A stretch of 64,000 bases of DNA from Mesorhizobium sp. (lineage in GTDB: Bacteria; Pseudomonadota; Alphaproteobacteria; Rhizobiales; Rhizobiaceae). The stretch's first letter is position 1; the number at the start of each line of letters is the position of its first letter. The stretch covers positions 35,429 to 99,428 of the forward strand of contig SUGL01000026.1 in the NCBI GenBank assembly GCA_004963905.1, written 5' to 3'. The translations under genes were made by a program, and so were the position numbers. The notes under the pieces were generated by a model. The model was not told the DNA's origin, ran no database searches, and was given only the letters and a program-made list of their open reading frames with translations. Shown here piece by piece: positions 58,033 to 64,000 of the stretch.

Positions 58033-58923
58033 GTGCCGAACGGAATCCTGCTCGCCCTGATCGCCTATGCAAGCTATTCGTGCAGCGATGCCGTCATCAA
58101 GAGCCTCGGCGGGCAGTTCACGGTCTTCGAGATCGGCTTCTTCGTGACCTTGTTTGCCGGCTGTTTCCTGTTCTTCACCCGTCCGGCCGATGAACGCTGG
58201 CGCGACTTCTGGCGCACCAAACGTCCATGGGCCGTGCAGGCCCGCGCCTTGGCCGGCATCGCGTCGGGAGTGCTCAGCGTCTATGCCTTCACCACCATCC
58301 CGCTGGCCGAAGTCTATGCGCTGATCTTCCTGGCGCCGCTGCTGGTCACCATCCTCTCGACCGTCATCCTGAAAGAGCGCGTCGGCCCCTGGCGGTGGCT
58401 TGCCGTCGTCGCCGGCTTCGCCGGCGTCATGCTGGTGGTGCGGCCGGGCTTTCGCGAACTCCATCTCGGCCATCTCGCCGCCTTCGCGAATGCTTTCCTC
58501 GCCGCCACCAGCGTCATCCTGATGCGCTCGCTTGCCCAGCAGGAAAAGCGCACCACGATCCTCGGCGCGCTGGTTGGCTATGGCCTGCTGTTCAACGGGG
58601 TCGGCACGGCCGCGACGTCGTTCTCGTTCCCCAATCTAGGCCAACTGGCTTGGCTGATCCTGGCCGGCGTCTTCACCGCCGGCGGACAATTGCTGCAGTT
58701 GCTCGCCGTCAAATACGCGCCGGCCAACCGGATCGCGCCGACGCATTATTCGCAGATCGTCTGGGCGGTCGTCCTCGGGGCATTGTTCTTCCAGGAATAC
58801 CCCGACTGGCTGTCATTGGTAGGTCTCGCGGTGGTCGGCGGCTCCGGCCTGCTGACGATGGTGCGCGAAGAGGTGAGGCTCGGCACCGTGCGCTGGAACC
58901 CATTTTCGCGAACAAGGCTTTGA
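58033..58923 (+). CDS. EamA/DMT-family transporter
   Basis: This 296-residue membrane protein has about ten hydrophobic segments in two five-helix EamA repeats. The first starts NGILLALIAYASYSCSDAVIKSLGG, the second around LAAFANAFLAATSVILMRSLAQQ. The likely start is GTG at 58033; there is no closer ATG, and an upstream in-frame ATG would run through the divergent gene. Such carriers export amino acids, nucleosides or other metabolites. Confidence 0.82.
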   Translation: MPNGILLALIAYASYSCSDAVIKSLGGQFTVFEIGFFVTLFAGCFLFFTRPADERWRDFWRTKRPWAVQARALAGIASGVLSVYAFTTIPLAEVYALIFLAPLLVTILSTVILKERVGPWRWLAVVAGFAGVMLVVRPGFRELHLGHLAAFANAFLAATSVILMRSLAQQEKRTTILGALVGYGLLFNGVGTAATSFSFPNLGQLAWLILAGVFTAGGQLLQLLAVKYAPANRIAPTHYSQIVWAVVLGALFFQEYPDWLSLVGLAVVGGSGLLTMVREEVRLGTVRWNPFSRTRL

Positions 58924-58979
58924 CCGGTCGCCTGTCTCACACGTTGCGCGGCGACTGCGACGGCTGATATGCGGGCGCG

Positions 58980-61508
58980 ATGACGATGAAACCCTTGCCG
59001 GAACTTCCGGTCACAGCCGTGCTGCCGGCGCTCCGGCAAACACTTGCCGGGCGCAACGGCGCCGTGCTTGTGGCGCCGCCCGGCGCCGGCAAGACGACGC
59101 TGGTGCCGCTGGCGCTGCTCGACGCGCCCTGGCTTGGCGCGGGCCGGATCGTGCTGCTCGAGCCGCGCCGGCTCGCCGCCCGCGCTGCCGCGCGCCGCAT
59201 GGCCGAGCTGCTCGGCGAGGAGCCCGGCGGCACGGTCGGCTATGCCATGCGGATGGAGAACCGCACTTCGGCGCGGACAAGAATCCTCGTCGTCACCGAA
59301 GGCGTGTTGTCCCGCATGATCCTCGACGATCCGGAACTGCCCGGCGTTTCGGCGGTGATTTTCGACGAATTCCACGAGCGCTCGCTCGACGGCGATTTCG
59401 GGCTGGCGCTGGCGCTCGACGTGCAAGGGGCGCTGCGGCCCGATCTGCGCCTGCTGGTCATGTCGGCGACGCTCGACGGCGCGCGCGTTGCCAGGCTTCT
59501 TTCCGGAGCGCCGGTGATCGAAAGCGAGGGCCGCGCATTCCCGGTCGACATCCGCTATGACGAGCGGGCGGCCGGCATGGCCGTCGAGGACGCCATGGCC
59601 AAGGCGGTCCGTTTCGCTCTTGGCACGGAGCAGGGCAGCGTGCTCGCTTTCCTGCCGGGACAGCGCGAGATCGAGCGCACGGCGGAGCGGCTTGAAGGCA
59701 ATGTCGCGGCCGATACCGACGTCGTTCCGCTCTACGGCCAACTGGACAACCGGGCGCAGGACGCGGCAATCAAGCCGCCGCCGCCCGGCCGCCGCAAGGT
59801 GGTGCTGGCGACGTCGATCGCCGAGACCTCCATCACCATCGACGGTGTGCGCGTCGTCATCGATTCCGGCCTGTCGCGCCTGCCGCGCTATGAGCCGGCG
59901 AGCGGCCTGACCAGGCTGGAGACCGTGCGCGTCAGCAGAGCTTCCGCCGACCAGCGCGCCGGCCGCGCCGGGCGAACGCAGCCAGGCGTCGCCATCCGGC
60001 TGTGGCGCGCCGAACAGACGGCAGCGCTGCCCGCCTTCACGCCGCCGGAAATCCTCGAGGCAGACCTTTCCGGCCTGCTGCTCGACTGCGCCGCCTTCGG
60101 CGTCGCCGATCCGTCGAGTCTGTCCTTTCTCGACCCGCCGCCCGCGCCGGCGCTCAACGAGGCGCGGCTGCTGCTCGAGGCGCTGCACGCCATCGATGAC
60201 GCTGGCCGTCTGACGGAGGCGGGCGCCGCGATGCGCAAGCTGGCGCTGCCGGTGCGGCTCGCGCATATGGTCGCCGAGGCGGCGAAGGCCGGGCAGGCGC
60301 TGGAGGCGGCGACGCTTGCCGTGCTGCTCACCGAGCGCGGGCTGGGCGGCGACAGCGCCGACCTCGAACGCCGATTGATGCGTTTTCGCGGGGAAAAATC
60401 GCCGCGCGCCAATGCCGCCCGGCAGCTTGCCGAGCGCCTGGCTTCACCCTCTCCCTTGAGGGGAGGGGTCGCCGGTCGCGTGCTCGAACCGACCCCGCCC
60501 CGATCCGCTGCGCGGATCGACCCTCCCCTCAAGGGGGAGGGTAAAAGCGCCGGCGCTCTCCTCATCCATGCCTGGCCGGATCGCGTCGCCAGGGCGCGCG
60601 GCGAACGCGGCCGCTTCGTGCTCGCCAACGGTTCCGGCGCGATGGTCGACGCCGCCGATCCGCTCGCCAGCGAGACCTGGCTGGTCGTCGCCGACCTTCA
60701 GGGCAAGGCGCAGAACGCCCGCATCACCGCCGCCGCGCCCGTCGACGAGGCCGATATCCGCGCGGCCCTTGCCGACCGCATCGAGACGAAGCGAGAAACA
60801 AGCTTCGACCGCGAGCGGCGCGCCGTGCGTGTGCGCGAGACTGCACGCCTCGGTGCCATCACGCTTTCCGAGCGCATGCTGCCGGCGCCGTTGGGCGCCG
60901 ATGCCGACCGCGCCATCCTCGATGCCTTGCGCGAGCATGGCCTGGCGCTGCTCGACTGGGGCAAGGAGGCGGAGACGCTACGCCAGCGGCTCGGCTGGCT
61001 CCATCGCGGCCTCGGCGCGCCCTGGCCGGACGTCTCGGACCAGGTGCTTGTCGATCGGCTCGACGACTGGCTGCTGCCTTTTCTTGCCGGCGAGGCCTCT
61101 TTCGCAGCGATCAAGCCGGCTACGCTCGCGGCCGGGTTGATGTCGTTGGTCCCGCACGAACTGCAGCGCAAGGTCGATGCGCTGGCGCCGACCCATTTCA
61201 GCGCGCCCTCGGGCAGCCATGTGCCGATCCGATATGACGGCGAATGGCCGGTGCTCGCGGTCCGCGTGCAGGAGTTGTTCGGTCTCGACAAACATCCGGC
61301 GATCGCCGGCGGCACGGTGCCGCTGACGCTCGAGCTGTTGTCGCCGGCGCACCGCCCGATCCAGACGACGCGCGATCTGCCCGGCTTCTGGCGCGGCTCC
61401 TGGGCCGACGTGCGCGCCGACATGCGCGGTCGCTATCCCAAGCATGTCTGGCCGGAAAACCCGCTGCTTGCCGCCGCCACCAGCCGCGCCAAGCCGCGCG
61501 GGACGTAG
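58980..61508 (+). CDS. hrpB: ATP-dependent RNA helicase HrpB
   Basis: This 842-residue DExH helicase has motif I VAPPGAGKTTLVPLALL (~32-48), motif II VIFDEFHERSLD (~126), motif III MSATLDG and motif VI QRAGRAGRTQPG (~325). The helicase-associated and HrpB C-terminal domains follow. Residues ~490-523 are encoded by a GC-rich palindromic element (60446-60542) that reads through in frame. This gives a Pro/Arg/Gly-rich insert between a helical domain and the C-terminal region. The rest of the protein is intact and of normal length. Confidence 0.9.
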   Translation: MTMKPLPELPVTAVLPALRQTLAGRNGAVLVAPPGAGKTTLVPLALLDAPWLGAGRIVLLEPRRLAARAAARRMAELLGEEPGGTVGYAMRMENRTSARTRILVVTEGVLSRMILDDPELPGVSAVIFDEFHERSLDGDFGLALALDVQGALRPDLRLLVMSATLDGARVARLLSGAPVIESEGRAFPVDIRYDERAAGMAVEDAMAKAVRFALGTEQGSVLAFLPGQREIERTAERLEGNVAADTDVVPLYGQLDNRAQDAAIKPPPPGRRKVVLATSIAETSITIDGVRVVIDSGLSRLPRYEPASGLTRLETVRVSRASADQRAGRAGRTQPGVAIRLWRAEQTAALPAFTPPEILEADLSGLLLDCAAFGVADPSSLSFLDPPPAPALNEARLLLEALHAIDDAGRLTEAGAAMRKLALPVRLAHMVAEAAKAGQALEAATLAVLLTERGLGGDSADLERRLMRFRGEKSPRANAARQLAERLASPSPLRGGVAGRVLEPTPPRSAARIDPPLKGEGKSAGALLIHAWPDRVARARGERGRFVLANGSGAMVDAADPLASETWLVVADLQGKAQNARITAAAPVDEADIRAALADRIETKRETSFDRERRAVRVRETARLGAITLSERMLPAPLGADADRAILDALREHGLALLDWGKEAETLRQRLGWLHRGLGAPWPDVSDQVLVDRLDDWLLPFLAGEASFAAIKPATLAAGLMSLVPHELQRKVDALAPTHFSAPSGSHVPIRYDGEWPVLAVRVQELFGLDKHPAIAGGTVPLTLELLSPAHRPIQTTRDLPGFWRGSWADVRADMRGRYPKHVWPENPLLAAATSRAKPRGT
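60446..60542. repeat. Palindromic element inserted in frame within hrpB
   Basis: Two ~25-base near-inverse arms (CCCTCTCCCTTGAGGGGAGG near 60448-60467 and CCTCCCCTCAAGGGGGAGGG near 60522-60541) enclose a third hairpin GATCCGC-TGC-GCGGATC (60502-60518). The whole unit lacks stops in the hrpB frame and codes for about 33 residues. It resembles intergenic repeats elsewhere in the window, so it is probably a mobile palindrome that landed in a gene. Confidence 0.65.
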
Positions 61509-61555
61509 GTTCATGCCGCTTTCGGCGGCCCATTCGCGTTAGTGAGCAACGTGCG

Positions 61556-61670
61556 TTGGCGATTGGCGCAAACGCCCATCACGTCGTCATCCACGGGCGG
61601 AGCAAGGAGCGAAGCGACGCGCGTAGACCCGAGGAGGACGAAATCGCGAGGGGTCCCGGCCAATCGCCAA
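61556..61670. repeat. 115-base element with 12-bp terminal inverted repeats
   Basis: TTGGCGATTGGC (61556-61567) and GCCAATCGCCAA (61659-61670) are perfect inverse copies bounding a segment with GGAGCAAGGAGCGAAGCGACGC. It occupies the hrpB-actS gap. The same terminal sequence GCCAATCGCCAA recurs at 63932-63943. This is the form of a small non-autonomous repeat; it codes for no protein. Confidence 0.55.
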
Positions 61671-61769
61671 GCGCTCATGATGGTGAACCGAAACACCGGC
61701 TGCCAACCAGTCAAGGCGCCTTTACAGCGCTACTAGCGCTTGCCCTCCTGCGGCTATAATCGTAACTCG

Positions 61770-63095
61770 ATGATCAATATTCTGCGCGCACCCGATTCCC
61801 AACAGAGCCAGCGGCTGCGGCTCAACACACTGATCCGTCTGCGCTGGCTGGCCATCGTCGGCCAGAGCCTCACGGTTCTCGTGGTGGCCTACGGGCTGGA
61901 ATTCCCGCTGCCGGTCTCGATGTGCTTCGCGCTCATCGCCTGCTCGGCCTGGATGAACCTCTGGCTGACCTTCCGCTATCCGGCAGCACATCGGCTGACC
62001 CCGCTCTCCGCCTTTGCCATCCTCACCATCGACAGCCTGCAGCTCGCCGGCCTGCTCTACATGACCGGCGGCCTGACCAATCCGTTCTCGGTCCTGCTCT
62101 CGGTGCCCGTCGTCATCTCCGCCGCTTCGCTGCCGCTGCGCCTCACCGCGGTGCTCGGCGCGCTGGTCATCGCGGCGGCAACGCTGCTTGTCTTCTTCCA
62201 CCTGCCGCTGCCCTGGTACGGGGGTGCGCCGCTGCCGATGCCCTTCATCTACGTCGCCGGCATGTGGATGGCGGTGTTCGCCTCGATCGCCTTCACCGCC
62301 ATCTATGCCTTCCGCGTCGCGGCCGAGGCGCGCCTGCTCGCCAATGCGCTCGCCGCCACCGAACTGGTCTTGCAGCGCGAACAGCATCTTTCCGCGCTGG
62401 ATGGCCTTGCGGCAGCGGCCGCACATGAGCTCGGCACGCCTTTGGCAACCATCACCGTCGTTGCCAAGGAAATGGAAAAGGCGCTGGGCGCGGATCCGAA
62501 ATTCAGTGAGGACGTGAAGCTCTTACGCTCGCAGAGCGAACGCTGCCGCGAAATCCTGAAGCGGCTGACCAGCCTGTCCTCGGAAGGCGAGGCGCATCTT
62601 TCGCGCCTGCCGCTGACTTCCCTGGTCGAGGAGGTGACGGCCCCGCATCGCGATTTCGGCATCACGATCCGGCTGCGTCCCGGCGAGCGTATCGGTCCGG
62701 AGCCGGTCGGGCAGCGCAGTCCCGGCGTGATCTACGGGCTCGGCAACCTGGTAGAGAACGCCGTCGACTTTGCCAAGAAGACCGTTACCGTCAGCTGGAA
62801 CTGGGATAGCGAGGAGGTCTCTTTCTCCATCACGGACGACGGACCGGGCTTCCCCCCGGAAATCATCGACCGCATCGGCGAGCCCTATATGTCGACGCGC
62901 CAGGGCACGGAGGCCGGCGGCGGCCTCGGCCTCGGGCTTTTCATCGCCAAGACCCTGCTGGAGCGCTCGGGCGCCACGATCGATTTCCGCAATTCGAGCG
63001 GGCTCGGCGAAGGTGCGGTGGTGCAGATCACCTGGCCCAGAAGCGTCTTCCTCAATCAGGAGCAGGTGTCCGCCTCCATCTTCGACAATGCCTGA
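61770..63095 (+). CDS. actS: Redox-responsive sensor histidine kinase, ActS/RegB/PrrB family
   Basis: This 441-residue membrane kinase has six hydrophobic segments in residues 20-195. The GGLTNPFSVLLSVPV loop (~96-110) is the conserved quinone-sensing motif of the family. The H-box is AAAAHELGTPLATITVVAKEME (~215). A cysteine in SERCREILKRLTSL (~255) corresponds to the redox-active Cys of RegB. The kinase domain has the N-box GNLVENAVDFA, DDGPGFP and GGGLGLGLFIAKTLLE. It is separated from actR only by a repeat, so the two form a pair. Confidence 0.92.
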   Translation: MINILRAPDSQQSQRLRLNTLIRLRWLAIVGQSLTVLVVAYGLEFPLPVSMCFALIACSAWMNLWLTFRYPAAHRLTPLSAFAILTIDSLQLAGLLYMTGGLTNPFSVLLSVPVVISAASLPLRLTAVLGALVIAAATLLVFFHLPLPWYGGAPLPMPFIYVAGMWMAVFASIAFTAIYAFRVAAEARLLANALAATELVLQREQHLSALDGLAAAAAHELGTPLATITVVAKEMEKALGADPKFSEDVKLLRSQSERCREILKRLTSLSSEGEAHLSRLPLTSLVEEVTAPHRDFGITIRLRPGERIGPEPVGQRSPGVIYGLGNLVENAVDFAKKTVTVSWNWDSEEVSFSITDDGPGFPPEIIDRIGEPYMSTRQGTEAGGGLGLGLFIAKTLLERSGATIDFRNSSGLGEGAVVQITWPRSVFLNQEQVSASIFDNA

Positions 63096-63181
63096 GCTTT
63101 GCGCCCGCTGCATGGCAGGTCTGTTGCCGGCTGTAAAAATTGGACATTGCTGTTGCGGAATTGTATCTGCGTAAAAGTAAG

Positions 63182-63285
63182 GCATGTCGCCCAAAAGTGC
63201 GTAGCGGTTTTGGGAAAACGACATGCCCGGAACGAAGGACTTAAGGCGCGTTCGCTGGAATCCGTTTCGACGCGACGCGCTATAA
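63182..63285. repeat. Composite rhizobial intergenic palindrome between actS and actR
   Basis: GCATGTCG (63182-63189) and CGACATGC (63219-63226) enclose CCCAAAAGTGCGTAGCGGTTTTGGG-type sequence. A GCGCGTTCG...CGACGCGC unit (63241-63285) follows. It is the third full copy of the two-unit family in the window and sits within a two-component operon. Confidence 0.65.
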
Positions 63286-63305
63286 GTCAGTAGGATGCTG
63301 ATGAA

Positions 63306-63869
63306 ATGAGCGCGGACGAAACCACTGGCGCAATGGTTGAGGGCGAGGATACCTCGCTGCTGATCGTCGACGACGACAAGCCGTTCCTCACCCGGCTTGC
63401 CCGCGCCATGGAAACCAGGGGCTTCGCGGTCGAGACGGCGGAAAGCGTGGAAGAGGCGGTCGCCAAGGCGCGCGCCCACCCGCCGGCCTATGCGGTGGTC
63501 GACATGCGGCTGGGCGACGGCAACGGCCTCGACGTGGTCGCCGCCATCCGCGAGAAGCGCGACGATGCCCGCACCATCATCCTGACCGGCTACGGCAATA
63601 TCGCCACAGCGGTGACGGCGGTGAAGCTCGGCGCCATCGACTATCTGTCGAAGCCCGCCGATGCCGACGACGTCTTCGCCGCGCTCACCCGCACCGCCGG
63701 CGAGCGTGCCGCGCCGCCCGAAAACCCGATGTCGGCCGACCGCGTGCGCTGGGAGCATATCCAGCGCGTCTACGAAATGTGCGACCGCAACGTCTCCGAG
63801 ACCGCGCGCCGGCTCAACATGCACCGCCGCACCTTGCAGCGCATCCTGGCCAAACGCGCGCCGCGTTAG
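63306..63869 (+). CDS. actR: Response regulator ActR/RegA/PrrA
   Basis: This 187-residue regulator has a receiver domain with the acidic pocket LLIVDDDKPF, the phospho-acceptor Asp in VVDMRLGDGNGLDV (~residue 70) and the conserved TGYG and KPAD. A short Pro-rich linker (AAPPENPMSADRVRWEHIQ) leads to a Fis-type helix-turn-helix NVSETARRLNMHRRTLQRILAKR. All features are diagnostic of the RegA family, which controls redox, acid-tolerance and carbon/nitrogen genes. It is partner of the kinase just upstream. Confidence 0.93.
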   Translation: MSADETTGAMVEGEDTSLLIVDDDKPFLTRLARAMETRGFAVETAESVEEAVAKARAHPPAYAVVDMRLGDGNGLDVVAAIREKRDDARTIILTGYGNIATAVTAVKLGAIDYLSKPADADDVFAALTRTAGERAAPPENPMSADRVRWEHIQRVYEMCDRNVSETARRLNMHRRTLQRILAKRAPR

Positions 63870-63931
63870 GATCGCCGGCCGCGCAACACAGGCGCTTCGG
63901 TCAACCGCAGTTCCGGCTTCCGGCGGAGATC

Positions 63932-64000
63932 GCCAATCGCCAAATTCGGCGCCGCCCCTCATCGCCCTGCCGGGCACTTCTCCCCGTATAGTGACGGGGA
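63932..64000. repeat. Intergenic repeats at the right end
   Basis: GCCAATCGCCAA (63932-63943) repeats the terminal arm of the element at 61556-61670. TCCCCGT (63981-63987) and ACGGGGA (63994-64000) form a hairpin that is cut by the window end. No gene is visible in 63870-64000. Confidence 0.45.

Noticed and set aside
1-64000. CRISPR arrays, tRNA/rRNA genes, insertion sequences, prophage
   Set aside because: No regularly spaced direct repeats, tRNA cloverleaf patterns, transposase motifs or phage genes were seen on reading both strands.

Overview
The window is GC-rich chromosomal DNA that looks like a Mesorhizobium-type member of the Rhizobiales. The evidence is a succinoglycan-type exo gene set, an ActS/ActR (RegB/RegA) redox two-component pair, PrpE, and several copies of rhizobial intergenic palindromes. 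No rRNA, tRNA, CRISPR array, IS transposase or phage gene was seen.

Layout. 1-4.5 kb: the end of an alcohol dehydrogenase, then a glycine-betaine/proline-type ABC importer whose permease is a tandem fusion of two permease domains. 4.6-35.3 kb: a large exopolysaccharide (EPS) locus. It holds an O-antigen-ligase-like polymerase, an acyltransferase, exoF-, exoY-, exoX- and exoK-type genes, UDP-glucose dehydrogenase, a GMC oxidoreductase with its Tat-exported small subunit, several glycosyltransferases, a Wzx-type flippase, and exoA/exoM/exoO/exoN/exoP. Embedded in it, at 10.2-16.0 kb on the minus strand, is a complete lasso-peptide cluster: precursor, PqqD-like B1, B2 protease, cyclase C, an HPr-kinase-like K and an ABC exporter D. 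A nucleotidyltransferase and a glycosyltransferase are transcribed divergently from it. The precursor has the canonical leader motif. Its predicted core has a Gly1-Asp9 ring and a C-terminal Ser, so a phosphorylated lasso peptide is predicted.

35.3-45 kb: LysR and NmrA genes, a metallophosphatase, a second acyltransferase and prpE. Then comes a second, precursor-less island with the same accessory parts (PqqD-like, B2-like, HPr-kinase-like, nucleotidyltransferase) but no cyclase. 45-57 kb: a minus-strand catabolic locus. It contains an ABC importer with two ATPases, two permeases, a binding protein and a small membrane protein, a fused DAK1-DAK2 kinase, and a complete PTS-dependent dihydroxyacetone kinase system (DhaL, DhaM, HPr, EI, DhaK). 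57.3-64 kb: a PIG-L deacetylase, an EamA transporter, the HrpB helicase (with a palindromic element inserted in frame) and actS/actR.

A short palindrome of the form TGC-N3-GCA, usually extended to TGTTGC-N3-GCAGCA, recurs in non-coding DNA close upstream of the polymerase, exoY, the lasso precursor, the exoK-side genes, the flippase/glycosyltransferase pair, the second acyltransferase and the sugar-type importer. It may mark a common regulon joining EPS, the lasso peptide and carbon uptake. All assignments rest on reading the translated sequence by eye; no database search was run.
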